A program made the translations under genes and the position numbers. The notes beneath the pieces are model-generated. The model had not been told where the DNA came from. It ran no database searches and worked only from the letters and a program-made list of their open reading frames with translations. Shown here piece by piece: positions 1-11,626 of a DNA stretch of 64,000 nt (its first letter is position 1; the number at the start of each line of letters is the position of its first letter). The DNA comes from Hsuehochloa calcarea (taxonomy: Eukaryota; Streptophyta; Magnoliopsida; Poales; Poaceae). The stretch lies in assembly GCA_036346395.1 (NCBI GenBank), contig CM070604.1, forward strand, positions 46,713,662 to 46,777,661, given 5' to 3'.

Positions 1-91
1 TGCTTGGCTTGTAGTCGTAGCAGGCATCCATGTCGAGTCCTACGTAGTATGCGAGATGGAACCAATTCTCCTCATTCCACTCCCCTTCCAT
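1..91 (-). pseudogene. Gypsy gag N-terminus, partial (runs off window)
   Basis: The minus strand opens with an ATG at 91-89 and reads about 30 codons to the window edge. The protein contains the string EENWFHLAYYVGLDMDAC. The gag at 55714 starts in a similar way (EENWFDLDDYSHLDMDEC), so both are probably gag starts of related Ty3-gypsy elements. It lies just downstream, on the minus strand, of a primer-binding-site-like sequence and an LTR end. Only the first residues are visible, so coding capacity cannot be judged. Confidence 0.6.
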
Positions 92-150
92 GATAGCATC
101 AGAGTGGAAACAAACAAAATTTGTCGAAAGAACGAAGGAGAGAATATAGA

Positions 151-170
151 TCCACATGGACGGCGCCAAC
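151..170 (-). other. Primer binding site of edge gypsy element
   Basis: The minus strand reads TGGCGCCGTCCATGTGG directly after an LTR end (ACATCGACA). The element at 55620 has an equivalent TGGCGCCGTCCGTGGGG after an LTR ending GTCGACA. TGGCGCC-type sites are common in plant Ty3-gypsy elements. Confidence 0.7.
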
Positions 171-362
171 TGTCGATGTTTTAATATCGAACTTATGAAA
201 GGAATGCTAGAATGGAGATAGAATGGGGTCTCCTTACTCGAGACTACACAGAGATGAGACACATGGAAGTTGGATAGTGTTAGACCTTCTCATGAGAGAA
301 TAACAACTTTAATAATATGTTCTTGTATTGATTGTGTTTACAACAAGAGATAATTCACCGAA

Positions 363-1931
363 TGTTGGTGATATGCCCTAGAGGCAATCATAGATATGAT
401 TGTATCATGTCTATGTTCATAAGTTATTGAATAAATGTTATTATATTCCTTGAATGAATCATCATTGATAAAGATTAACAAGTATATGACTTGTTGGTGA
501 AGCTCTTTAACTTATATGATATTGTTCTAATTGTATCATTGGTCAGATATCACTGGTCGGAACACTAGTGACTCTGTCGACAAGCACATGTATTGATTGA
601 TGACCATATTTCACCGGTCATGGATATAGGGATATCGAATCAATAATATGAACACATGTTAGAGAACATGGTGTTAGATTGAACCACCTTAAGACACTGC
701 TGAGATTGTTATGATTTCATATGTCATCAGTTGGTCTTAAGCAATGATGATGTATAATGTTTAAACATGAGATTAGCATGATTTTCTACATTTATAAAAG
801 CATACGTTGGGGTTACCAAACGCTACTCCATAACTGGGTAGTTATAAATGTAGCTTTCGGTATGCTATAAAACATACGGAGGAATGTGACTAGTCGAATA
901 TGAGATTTGCCTCTCCTAACATAACAAGAGAGATATCTCTGGGCCCCTTGATTTGTTCATATAAAGAAAGTGCATGGCCATGCCACTAGTGGTCGAAGAG
1001 CTCGACCACGTGAAGTTATCCGACACTTGATCAAGAAAGTATTGAACAGTCCATGGATGACATAATATCTTACCTAGAGTTCAACCAGATATCGTGAGGC
1101 AAATGGAGAATAAACGAGATGGTCATTTAGTTCGATCAAATACGGACTAGTCATGTGGAGATACGAGCTAGTTGTAGACCGGTCAAACATAATAATTAAG
1201 TGGTTGAAACTTGGTCGTAAAGAGTTACGAACCTGTCGAGACTATATATAATCTGGCCGTATAGAGATACGAGCTGATCGTTAGTGACAAGGACATGGTT
1301 GTAGATCATATTGCTTTAAGGTTCATTCGATATTATTTGTGTGTATTCGGGAATCATTTTGTCCTGCTAGGAACCGCTAACGACTCGTGATCAGAAAAGT
1401 TTTTCGAGTCACAACCGACTACTCATGAACCTAACGGGTCACACAATTAACGAGTCAAAACAAACATGTTTGGATAGGATCCATCACAAGCTATATATAA
1501 GGAGATGCATGAGGCTGTTGAAAAAGACACACGAGATAGACGTAACGTGAGTTGCTCTACCGAAACCCTAGCCGCAATCTTCCTGAGAGCCCTACCGTGC
1601 GAGTTGGTGCTAGCATACTGACGCACGGTGTTCCTTCCTAGGCGTGTGGATATCGTAGTGGCACTACTGCGGTTGCTGTTGTGCTTGAGGATAATCCACG
1701 ACCTTGCCGAGGAACTTGATTGGTTGCTGAAGGAGACGATCACCACCGAGGGCGATCGACTTCGACCACTTCATCGATGCGCTTTACGTTGGATCAAGCT
1801 ACTCTAACTCTTTTTCCATTACACTGCGCGTCTGGTGGTAATGACCTATGATCTTTTGCTAGCATGCCATCCTGATTTACGTAGTAGAATTTTTGAATTG
1901 CCAGCTAGCGTAGTCTACCCGTATCCCTTCA
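363..1931 (+). repeat. Solo LTR A1, BARE/Angela-like Ty1-copia
   Basis: A 1569-bp unit begins TGTTGGTGATATGCCCTAG and ends GTATCCCTTCA. The start closely resembles LTRs of the grass BARE/Angela/RIRE1 copia group. Flanks are CCGAA (358-362) and CCAAA (1932-1936), a 5-bp TSD with one mismatch. No PBS, PPT or internal sequence follows, so this is a solo LTR. Two further copies with perfect TSDs (23539-25213 and 29703-32180) confirm the ends. Confidence 0.88.
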
Positions 1932-2256
1932 CCAAATGGTAAGACTAATGACTCATGTCTGTTTCGTTGCTTGTCTCCTTCTTCTGTCCACCGACGTTAC
2001 CCCTTATATAGCGTCTAAGGGGGTGGCAGTTGTCCATGTCAAGAGGTGCCCCAACGGTTGATGAAATATGCACGTTGATGGTAGTTATTATCAGAGAGAC
2101 AACACCTCACGTTCGCCTTGCGGTTATGCCAGAGACAGAGATTAATATGTGAAGTTATATCAGAGAACAACATCACATATTAGCTACTTTGTGTAATTAA
2201 ACACACTGTATAGGTTCTTAGTTGATTGAGTTCATATGTCTGTGGTTCTTATCGAT

Positions 2257-2435
2257 TATAGGGTGGTCGTAAATGACCTGATCGAAGTAAAGTTTACGAC
2301 TATAAGGTGATCGTAGTAGAACTTACGATCAGTAGGTGATCATAAAAATCTTACTACCATAAGATGATAATAGAATGACTTACGACCATATAGGGTGGTT
2401 GTAGAATAGCTTACGACCATTAGGTACTCATAATC
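2257..2435. repeat. Degenerate ~30-bp tandem repeat in gypsy LTR
   Basis: Five to six imperfect units of the type TAAGGTGATCGTAG...CTTACGACC follow one another inside the edge gypsy LTR. The units vary in length and are heavily diverged. No coding potential is apparent. Confidence 0.5.
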
Positions 2436-2587
2436 TCCCTCATTATTGACAATAAGGGTATCTCTGAAGATTGTGTAATGATATTATTATTTATAATGAA
2501 TATTATAGATAGTTAATTAAATTAATTAAGAATTATTAAATCATCGTCACATCTATTACTTATAGTTTGCTCTACGAGTATCTAACA

Positions 2588-3694
2588 TGTCATACAAGTT
2601 AATGATTCATCGGAACTGAACTTGACCACAATTTTCTTCGCAAAATCAGTACGTTGAGTATTTGTTGATCGCCCCTTCCCTCGCAAGTCGCAACGGCGGC
2701 ATGATGCGACACTTGTCTTCTGATTGCGAAGTAGGTTGGTTCAGGTTACGGTTTTAGAAGAATGCTAGTAGCCTAAACAATATCATCCTCTTTAATTGGT
2801 GATATCTCCGATTTGAAATAAATCTCGAAAGTTTTTTTTTATACGGAAAATCTGAACGCTTTCTTCAAACATTTTTTTGGCTCGAACCATGTCAGTTGTA
2901 ACCACGAAATTTCATTGAGGGAAGCTAAAAAAGTGCCTGGTAGTCATAGAATCCGATGGGTTCTTTTGCTCCGACATGATTTCAGGCTTAGTTTGGTGGG
3001 TTCTTAGCCTGCCATGTGCGCAGTAATACGTACTTAGTACCAGTCAGTATACTACGCAACCCTCAAATCCTAAAACACGCCCCCATCTCGTGCGGTAGGG
3101 CCGGCCGTGAACCACCCCCTCACCATCTCCACGGTTGTTGGCGAGGACATCGCGATCGCGCATGAACGCAACATTGTCGGCGAGGCTGCTGTTGTCCATC
3201 ACCTCATCCTTCTACTAGCCTCCCTGTTCCCATCCCTTTCCTCTTGGCCGCGAGGCTGCTGCTCTCCACCACCTCCTCACTTCCCCCATGCCTATACTAT
3301 CCTCCTCTAGGCAGCTGTCACCGTCGCCAGACTACTCGCCTAAGGTCACCGCCAACTGTATAACTGTATATACGTAGCCAACTTCAAATCAATGGAGCTC
3401 TTGACATGTGCTTCTTACAAAGACTCCCTGCCTCCCGCAATCATCTCGTCTAACTTGTCGCTTTCTTTGCCCTTTTTTGGTTCGCTGTATATGTTGAACT
3501 TCTCAGTTTTCATGATGGTGTATTGCTACTGTACATTTTTGGTTTCCCAGTATAACGGGTCGTTTCTGAATTAAGCATACTGGCGAATGGCATACTGCTG
3601 GTACCATAACCACGCTAAGGAGGTATCTCACAGTACACCTCGGAGCATCATCTGATTGACTTTAAGACTTTCACTTCGTTGCATTTGCATTTCC
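2588..3694. other. Non-coding stretch downstream of nitrilase gene
   Basis: I see no convincing gene, RNA or repeat here. The stretch lies between the edge gypsy LTR and the last exon of the minus-strand nitrilase-like gene, so it should hold that gene's 3' UTR and downstream DNA. Short open frames around 3107-3574 have no recognisable motif and look fortuitous. Confidence 0.5.
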
Positions 3695-4076
3695 TCAAGC
3701 GACGTTGCCTGCTGGTTCTCTCTGGACATCGACCAATTGGTACAGATCCCCTCTGCTTTGCATCTCCAAAGGGAGGTTCTCCCTGCACACATTTTCCTTG
3801 ATCACACGACGCACAAGCACAAAATCAAGTAGAAGAAAAAGGAATCCTATAACTTACAACTTCAATCAAAGAGAGGTCAATCACGCCGATGACAGTTGCT
3901 TTCTCGTGCACAAAATCAAGTTCGGTCAGCTTCCAACTTTGGTGGAATCCAAATTATCATGAGTGAGAAGAACTTTGCTTCACTGATGTTCTTTCCGGTC
4001 CAATGAGACCTGAATGTCCCCAGATCATGTATTCCGACTTTGAGTTTGTTAGCTTTCAACAGGATCGAACTAGTAG
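3695..4076 (-). pseudogene. Exons 7-8 of nitrilase-like gene
   Basis: Exon 7 (4076-3858) follows a TTTTAG acceptor. It holds the WGHS motif (YMIWGHSGLIGP) and a later HEKATVIGVIDLSLIE block that matches the family's conserved C-terminal strand. A stop codon falls early in the block, and about 55 extra bases with further stops separate the two motifs. Exon 8 (3782-3695) follows a TGTGCAG acceptor and reads ENLPLEMQSRGDLYQLVDVQR, then a short tail and TGA. These two exons sit on the far side of the MULE from exons 1-6. Confidence 0.8.
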
Positions 4077-4185
4077 CTAAAAGAACTCACAAACATGAAC
4101 AAATAAAAATATCCGGTGCGACACAGCTAGCACCTTCTTTTTCTTTTCTCTCACGTTTGACTCACAATCTTACTAGCAACTAGTG

Positions 4186-4194
4186 CTAACTATA
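4186..4194. repeat. Left target-site duplication of MULE
   Basis: CTAACTATA occurs here and again at 14459-14467, directly outside the terminal inverted repeats. A perfect 9-bp duplication is the Mutator-superfamily signature. Confidence 0.95.
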
Positions 4195-4274
4195 GAATTT
4201 TTGACACTTTTGGCCGTATGACGCACAAAAATTCTCCATTTAGCCCCCTTCTGCAAAAATTTTCAAAAATAGCC
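4195..4274 (+). repeat. Left TIR of MULE
   Basis: The TIR starts GAATTTTTGACACTTTTGGC and aligns with the reverse complement of 14378-14458 over about 80 bp, with substitutions at TIR positions 33, 41 and 69 and one single-base indel. Beyond it the two ends diverge into G+C-rich subterminal sequence. Confidence 0.93.
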
Positions 4275-4840
4275 CCCTCGGGCCACCTGCTGCCGTCGGG
4301 GGGCGAGCCCTATTACCGCCCCACGGCGGCGTCACCGCCGCCGCGGCACGGCGGCAGTGGCCCCCCACAAGTGCCGCGTGGGCGGCACCTCTGCCGTCCC
4401 GGACGGCGGCGAGTGCCGCCTTGGCATCGCGTGGCGGCAGCGGCTGCGCCGCCGGGGACCGGCGGGCGGCTGCCGCGTGTTACCACTGCTGCCGTCGGGG
4501 CGGCGGCAGTGGTGGCCTCACCACGTCTTGGGCGGGCGCGCGCGACCTCGGCCTTGTTGCCAACTGCTGCCGTCCCCGACGGCGGCGGTTGTTAACAAGC
4601 TCTTCGCATGCGCCGCGCTTGCGCCGCTGCCGTGTGGGCAGCGCGCCGGCTCCCGGCGTGGCGTGGCGTGGCGCGACGAACAAAGAACTTTGCTTTCGCG
4701 CACACAGAGTAGCGACCACAGGCGCCTTCGCATTCGACGTCGTTGCCTCCGGCGTGAGCGTAAGAAGATTAGCGGTAGCGAGCGAGCGAGAGAAGCAAAC
4801 AGTCCCCAGAAGAGGAGGGAGAAGCGAGGTGGTACAAAAG
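4275..4840 (+). promoter_or_regulatory. GC-rich subterminal region and probable untranslated leader exon of MULE
   Basis: This stretch is extremely G+C rich, with many repeats and inversions of CTGCCGTC/GACGGCGGC. Open frames occur on both strands, but they are compositional and no domain is visible. It ends in AAAAG followed by GTATGT at 4841, a good splice donor. I infer the transposase promoter and 5' UTR exon lie here; no TATA box could be fixed. Confidence 0.45.
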
Positions 4841-5915
4841 GTATGTGGCATTCACATGCAACTGTAGTTGTAGTAAGTTTTAGCAATGTGATTATGATGT
4901 AGTAAGATTAATGATAGCAACCGAGTAGTTATAATTCTGCAGTGGGTGCAAAATTGGAAAACGGTGTGATTAGCAAGTAATTAGAATACTCAGTAGTTAG
5001 CATTACGATTAGGCGTAATTAGTTGACTTAGGAGACTTATTGTTGTTAGTGTTGTCAATTTTTTATTAAGACTGATTTATAAGACTGAGTATTTACTGAG
5101 TAGAATTACGCCGATTTTCACTGAGTAGAATATTAGTTGACTTAGCATTATGATTTATATTAGTTGAATATTAGTGTTGTTAGGGCGTAATGATTTATAT
5201 TAGTCGAGTAATTACTGAGTAAAAATTTTCTTCGCCGATTCTACTCAAAGAAATTTCTAATTAGTAAAGCGGTGTGATTTTTTTATCGGTAACAAAATGT
5301 CGTACTGTCACGGACCTCATCATAAAATATTAAAATATTTAGAGGTCATTCGTCGAAGTAGAAGTACAATTGAAATAGAGTCGCCGACGGTCCGGACCCA
5401 CGGAGCGCTATCTATGTACTCTTAACAGGTATATTGACCTTCGGTCCATGCACTCTGCGATGAAGCAGGGCCGACACATTAGTAAGTTTTATTTCAAAAA
5501 TAGATGGCAAAATATTCTATGTAGTAGACCACGCATGTCATTGCTATAGGCTAGGTCTAACTCGGGTATGTAAACTTTAAAATGCTTTGGGAAATCAAGT
5601 GATTTTTTTACTTTAACTTAGAATTTGTTTGACACTTTGTAGTACCCAGAAAATTGTGAATTTTTATTTACAAGAGAAATAAAATTTACTTCAACCTTTC
5701 ATGGATAGAAAATTCATATGAACTCCATTTGGAATTAATAAATTTACGTTGATCTCAATATTTTATTCCAATTGCTCATGTAAACCACGAAATATTTGAA
5801 TCCAGTAGTATTGTGCAATTTTTTCGCGAAATATTTGAACACAAATTGATTGAACACGCAACCATGTAATTTTTGTTTTGATTACTACGAAGTGTCGGAA
5901 GTTGCTCTTGTGTTA
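4841..5915 (+). other. Probable 5' leader intron of MULE transposase
   Basis: A GTATGT donor at 4841 and a TTGTGTTAG acceptor ending at 5915 bracket 1075 bp of A+T-rich DNA between a GC-rich leader and GC-rich coding sequence. The acceptor lies 8 bases before the ATG at 5924. No coding signal is seen inside. The intron is inferred from splice signals and the composition change only. Confidence 0.45.
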
Positions 5916-5923
5916 GGTACTTC

Positions 5924-8453
5924 ATGGCGGAGATACAAGATCTGTTCGTGTTCCACGGGGACGGTCTAGTACGTGACGGACCATACGGTGCGGACTGTCA
6001 AGTTGCGATCGCCCGTGATCCGGCGCCGTCTCTCGAAGGACATGGGCCTCTTGGAGCTAAGGCGGTGCGTGCGTTCCGCGTTCGATCGCGCCACTGGAAG
6101 GAAGAAGCTGTGCATCGAGGCGGTGTATCCCTCGATTGCGACTGGTGCAGGCGAGACCATTTGGCAACTTATGAAGGTCACATGTGACGCTTCATGGGCC
6201 AATTATATGGGGGTTGTTTGCAACCCCGCGCTTGCGATATATCTTGCGGCCGATGGTCTACGTTCGGTTCGTGGAAGGACGGGGACATCCGGCGTGGGTG
6301 GTTTTGGGAAGCTTGTTGGTGGGGAGGAGCCTGCGTTGGTCTCCAGTGTTGGAGGAGACGCTGGCAAAGACGTGGGAGATGGAGACCTGAGGAGGCGTGC
6401 CGTCAATTTCGAGCCCAATGAAGGTGCGGAGAGATGGTGGGCAGCCCGTATTGATTGTCACGAGTACCTGGCCGACCAGGTGGACGAGGTGGAAAGCATG
6501 GAGGACGTGGAAACAACTAGTTTGGAAGGCGACGAAGAAGGAGAAGCTGGTGCTGGAGGAGATGCAGTTGGTGGGCTTGTGACCACTGACATTGCTTACG
6601 TCCCCTCACGATTGGACGACGTTGCAACGACGTCGCTGGTTCTGCCACATCGGGAGGGTGCTGAGTGGGGGTTCAATGATGACACCCTGCTCCTAGGGCA
6701 GCGCTTCCCTGACAAGAGCGCCGCCCAGCATGCTATTGCTAAATATGCCGTTAACATCGGTAGGATGTATCGGTGCGAAGATCCAACCCGACACGCACAT
6801 CGTCAAGTGTGTTGATAAATCTGCTTGGCAAGGTCCGTATGCGCAGCGGTTCATGGTCAGCTTGCACGGGTTTTGGATAACGGTGCTTTGAAGGATCACA
6901 CATGCGAGTTAGCTCAGCCGCTTCACAGGCACCGCAACATGACCTCCTCTTATGTTGCCAGCCTGATAAGCCACCTCGTCACTGCAGATGTGTCCATTTC
7001 CCCAAACATCCTCATGGCAGAGGTTGCCAATATTGTGGGGTTCCCGGTGAGCTACAAGACGGCATGGCGGGCCAAACGCAAGGTCGTGGAGCGAATGTTC
7101 GGCACATTCGAAGAGGCCTACAACCTAGTACCAAGATTGCTGCATCAAATCGCGGAATGTAATCTCGGGACATACATAAACAAGCTAGAGCGGGTGCATC
7201 CGACGGAAGGGCCCAATTGCCTTATTCTTGATAGGGTCTTCTGGGCCTTCCGTCAGGCGATCGAAGCTTTCAAGCATTGTCGTCCGTCTTGGCGATGGAT
7301 GGCACCTTCCTATGTGGGAAGTACAAGGTACCATCCTCACCGCCGTTGCGGTGATGCGAGCGACCAACTAGTCCTGTGGCCTTCGCGGTTGTTGAGAGTG
7401 AGAACACGGACGGTGGTTGTGGTTCTGTGCAATGTGAAGCGGCGGTGGTACAAGATCGACCGTGTGTGTGTCATCTCGGACCGCAACGCGGCTTGATGTC
7501 GCGTTGAGCACAATCCAAAGCGGGGCGCGATCGCCGTTCGATGGAGCGATGTAAGGAGCCGTTGGTGCATGAGGCATCTCGCGCCAACTTCCACACAAGG
7601 TTTGAGCAAGGACCTCATGAAAATGTTCAAGAAGCTCGCATGCGAGAACCAAAGGAGAAAGTTCGAGCGGTGTGGAGCACCTCGATGAGGACACCTCGAA
7701 GCATGTAAGGGACTCGGCGAATGCCGAGGCGGGGCATCGGTGGAGGGTCGCGAGTTGGGGAGTTCACACATGGGTTAACTTCGCACGCGCTGACACGGAG
7801 AAATGGTCCCTCTCGCACGACACCGATGGTGCGAGTGCGGATCATGGCGACCAACATGTCGGAGGTGTACAGCGGTGTCTGAAGGGTGTGCGCTCCTGCC
7901 GATCACGGCGATCGTGGAGGAGAGCTGGAACCGTACCATCGGATACTTCGTTAACAGAGCCATGATGGCCAAGAAGCATCTGGAGGATGGTAAACAATTC
8001 TCGGAGGTAATGCATGCCTACATGGAGAAAAAGATCAGCAAGTCGCGATCGCACGCGACTCGCACCATGGATGGCGTCAGGCAGAAGTTCGAGATCCGGC
8101 TAAGGGAGAAGTACGTTATGGGCCACGCTAGGGGATCGTGGCAGTGCGCACGATCGGTGAAGAAGCGTCGCACACGCAACAAACCGCGACTTTTGCACAA
8201 ACCATGCTCCCATGTGTACGCGGCGTGCGCGGCGTGGCGGCAATCTTCGGAGCGTTACATCTCCGAGTACTACGATATCCACCACCTCTTTGCCACTTGG
8301 GGTGCCGAGTTTCACACGTACGGACTGGACACGCACTACAAAGACCTCTGGCCGGGGCAGGTGAAGTGGGTGCCGAACGACGCACTGAAACACCCCGGCC
8401 GTGGAAGACGCCACTCACGACGCATCCGGAGCGACATGGACGACGGCCAGTAG
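5924..8453 (+). pseudogene. MULE (MURA-like) transposase, frameshifted
   Basis: The reading moves among all three frames. In order: N-terminus MAEIQDLFVFHGDGLVRDGP, a long segment in another frame (5973-6815) ending in the DNA-binding start (FPDKSAAQHAIAKYAV), SYKTAWRAKRK with HCRP, a DGTFLCGKYK block visible in a shifted frame (first catalytic Asp), VCVISDRNAA (second Asp), RWCMRHL, TNMSEVYSGVLKGVRSLP, and the C-terminal KPCSHVYAAC. The last motif is the CxH half of the SWIM zinc finger; the preceding CxC half reads RTR here. At least five frameshifts are needed, so no functional enzyme is made. It would bind the TIRs and catalyse cut-and-paste transposition. Start 5924 is preferred because its protein begins like the family. 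Confidence 0.9.
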
Positions 8454-8819
8454 CGAACAGCGGGTTCGCCGGCCCGTTGTAGATCGCAAGACGAGAGGGC
8501 ACACCATCGGCCGCCGTCCAAGCAGACCGGCGCAAGCGATGCCGTAACGAGCAAGATATAATTACTAAGTCGTGATGTCGCTTGCTTATTTTAATGCCTT
8601 CGATGGGACGGAATGTTATGTCGCGACCGCCTTTGTAGTATTCTTTGTTAATATGTGCCTTTATTTACTGAACGAAATGTTATGTCTTCTTGGTCTTTTG
8701 TTATCTCGTTATGCTCATGTGTGGTTGTTTTCTTTTTTGTCCTATGTTTTGCCTTGTTTTATTGTGGCACACAATATGTTTTAAATACGTACTAACATAT
8801 CTTTGCGTATCTGCGGGAG

Positions 8820-11283
8820 ATGGCGCGAGCTCCATTGATGAGCGCGTCGAGCCGCTCGACCCACGGCTGGGATGGGGGCACCGTTGTCGGCGTGGTCGCC
8901 GGCGGCGCCCTCGAGCTCAGTCTGGCGCCCCGAGGAGAGGTGGCCCCTTGGCGAAGCGAGACGTCCTGCGGCTGCGGGACACGGCCTCTGCCCCTTGCCG
9001 GATGTTGGACATCCCGCACGCGTTGCGCTTTGACGCGCACTACTCTCTCGCTTGTGGACCGGTGGAGACCGGAGACTCATACATTCCACTTCGGTGGGGA
9101 GATGACCATTACTCTCGAGGATGTAGCAATGCTTACAGGTCTGCCGGTGCATGGCCTTCCAGTAGTGCCACCTCCGAGGGCAGTAGACTGGAAGGTGCGT
9201 TTGGCCGATAGATTCGGCCTCGTGATTCCTGCAAACGTGTCCGGTGTCCCACATTCCTGGCTACGGCAGTTCATGATCTGCCCCGTGGATGCGACAACGG
9301 AGGCAGTCAGGACACACCTCGTCGTGTACCTTCTGTTTCTGTTCGGATGGATCTTGTTCCCTACGACACAGGGAGACTGCGTGTATCCTAGCTATATCCA
9401 TCTGGCAGAGTCCCTGGCGGACGCCTGGCCCGACGAGGTTCCACAGTACAGTTGGGCTTCCGCGGTGCTCTGCGCCACTTACCGAGGGTTATGCGATGCC
9501 ACTCAGCGTAATGCAGGCGAGAGCGATCTGGCGGTTTGCTACACCACAATACGATTGTGGTCATGGGAGCACTTTCCAGTTGGCCGTCCTTATTTCCGCA
9601 ACACCGTGCACCCGTACCAGTTGACCGTCCAGCACTACGGCAATGCTCTCGGCGACCACCCCCACGACGGGCCTACAATGGGAACACGTTGGACACGTGG
9701 TACCCTAGGGTGGGCCAGGGAGAGACCGAGGCGTGCGTACGCAGAGTTCCATAACCTCTTCGAGACTACGCGAGGCTGAGATCATCTGGCGGCCATGGAC
9801 AGGACAGTTCCTTGCAGACACGGCCCCTTATGGATTATCGACGCAGTGCACTGAGGACGATCCACTCTGGATGACGACCTGCCACCTGGTCTTCTCGCAC
9901 ATGGTCGAGCCGTACAATCCACAATGGTCATGAGACGATTCGGCTGTACGAAGAGGTGCCACCGCCGGCGGACGACCTATCACAAATGAAGGCCCACCGG
10001 TATGTCCTTTTTTGGATATCATTTTAGCTGTATATCGCCTTACATTTTCGACATTAAGATTCACTTGCGAGCAAGCGAGGAAAGGCGCAAGAGCGGCGGC
10101 GAGGCGAACCACGGCCGTGGGCGGAGCCGTGGAGCGAGAGGGTGGCGATGGGCGTGGTGCACGAGGCGCGTCTACTCCATCGGGCGTCGCTTCGTACTTG
10201 CGGTGGTACATTCCACGCACAGTGCGCGCTGCTCGGCGGTAGCCGGGCGTGCGATGGTCGGCATGCGGGAGGAGATCGTACTAGCCGCGGACCCTCCACC
10301 GGCGCCCACGACGACGAGGCGGTAAACCATTCTTCGTGTAATTTCCGGCAGCAACACGCCGCGCTTACTCGTGTTTTCTTGCGGTACTACGCATGGATCG
10401 TATACAGCGCGAGGGTGCTGAAATTCTACGGCGTGGGAACAGCAACACCTTCGATCGTCTCCTAGCCGCGGTGCGCGGCATGACCGACCACGCGAGGGCT
10501 GCGATTAGATCCATGACTTGTGGTCGTCACGGCGACGCACGCGACAAAGATCGCGGACGCCGCAGGCACCCTCCACCCCTCCGCCCTCGGCACCTCCCTC
10601 TGCACCACCCTCCGCACGCCCATCTCACTCCGGAGTCGTCAGAGCTACGGTCGGTCGGTCCCGACCCGCCTCGGGCCACATGTATGTTATCTCTCTTGTC
10701 GTCAATACCTTTTCATGCACTCATTTTCAGACGTATCTGACATCACTCTTTCTTCTAGCAGCAAGTACGAGGGGACAGCGATGCGATGCAACCATCATCA
10801 TCACGGAGGAGGCGCGGACACGACTTCCTCGCGGGCAACGGGTTTCCCACTGCAGACATCGGCCGGACTCCCCGGTAGCGAGGGACGAGTGGTTGGGCTC
10901 GTTGGCGCCGCGGCCTTGATCCCAATTGCGGGAGCGCGACCGTGGTTCACCGACGTATGGAGGTACACGTGCGGCACTCTACTCGGGATCGCGGGAGGAT
11001 CCTCCTCGGCACAACAACCTACTCAGTGCAGCGTGAGCGTAGTTACAACTATTTTCTCGCGCAAAAAACCAAGGACTAACTCACCGAGTACCATTCCCTG
11101 CGGGAGGAGCACGGTGGCTAGACCGGATCTTTGAGGCTGGCCGGACCCACACGCCGACATGACCGCGGCCGCCTCCCGAGCGGCACCGTACTACGGCTGC
11201 GAGGCGTCGCCACTCCCGGACGATTCACCTTCCACGAGGATCAACTACGCCGTCCGGCCAGGCGACACGACGATGCACCCTAG
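8820..11283 (+). pseudogene. Plant mobile domain (PMD/MAIN-like) protein gene, lightly damaged
   Basis: The core of the plant mobile domain is clear in 8820-9779: DRWRPETHTFHF, GEMTITLEDVAMLTGLPVHG, then WLRQFM, a long hydrophobic helix (YLLFLFGWILFP) and the tryptophan-rich part. A frameshift near 9050 separates the N-terminal ALRFDAHYS segment, and another near 9770 leads into AEIIWRPWTGQFLADTAPYGL. Likely introns begin at GTATGT near 10001 and 10681. C-terminal segments (EGAEILRRGNSNTFDRLLAA; a Pro/Ser tract; LLGTTTYSV in a shifted frame) run to a stop at 11281. PMD proteins (MAIN/MAIL in plants) act in gene and transposon silencing and also occur in retro- and DNA transposons. It is on the same strand as the transposase, 366 bp after it. 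At least two frameshifts suggest it is inactive. Confidence 0.85.
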
Positions 11284-11626
11284 CTGATGTCATGGCCGTG
11301 AAAAACGTGTTATGTAATGTCATTGTGCATTTATGTAATATCCATGTGCATGACGTTACTGTCATTTTTGTACACAAAATGTTCTCCGAAATATTCAGTA
11401 CAAACGACAATTGTACCTCCCGACTTTAATTTACTGAACCGTACACGGACGCGAATTTTATTCAACCCAATTGCAATTTACGCGTAGGCTATACATATTG
11501 ATGTTTTGGCTACGATTCCACTCACTCTTCAGTTCCTCTCCTCCTTTCTTGCAGTCTTGGTTTGCCATCGTTTGCCTATACACAGGGATGTCTACGGCCT
11601 CGTCAAACTTCCGACTGAATAGGTAA
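11284..11626. other. Spacer between PMD and GRF genes in MULE
   Basis: This A+T-rich spacer probably holds the PMD 3' UTR and the promoter or first exon of the GRF-type gene. A minus-strand open frame at 11458-11724 overlaps the GRF gene in antisense. I regard it as a shadow, because the plus strand shows a spliced GRF zinc finger. Confidence 0.4.

Larger units (their letters stand above)
171..2587 (-). repeat. 5' LTR of edge gypsy element, interrupted by a solo LTR
   Basis: Read on minus, the LTR starts TGTTAGATACTCG (from 2587) and ends ACATCGACA at 171, next to the PBS. Without the nested 1569-bp solo LTR and its 5-bp duplication it would be about 843 bp. It contains a degenerate tandem repeat of about 30 bp (2257-2435). 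The 3' half of the element lies outside the window. The outer boundary is set only by the TG terminus, because no TSD partner is available. Confidence 0.6.

Noticed and set aside
4218..4902. Overlapping open frames on both strands in the GC-rich start of the MULE
   Set aside because: All frames are open because of extreme G+C content; no domain, and the stretch lies at the subterminal region.
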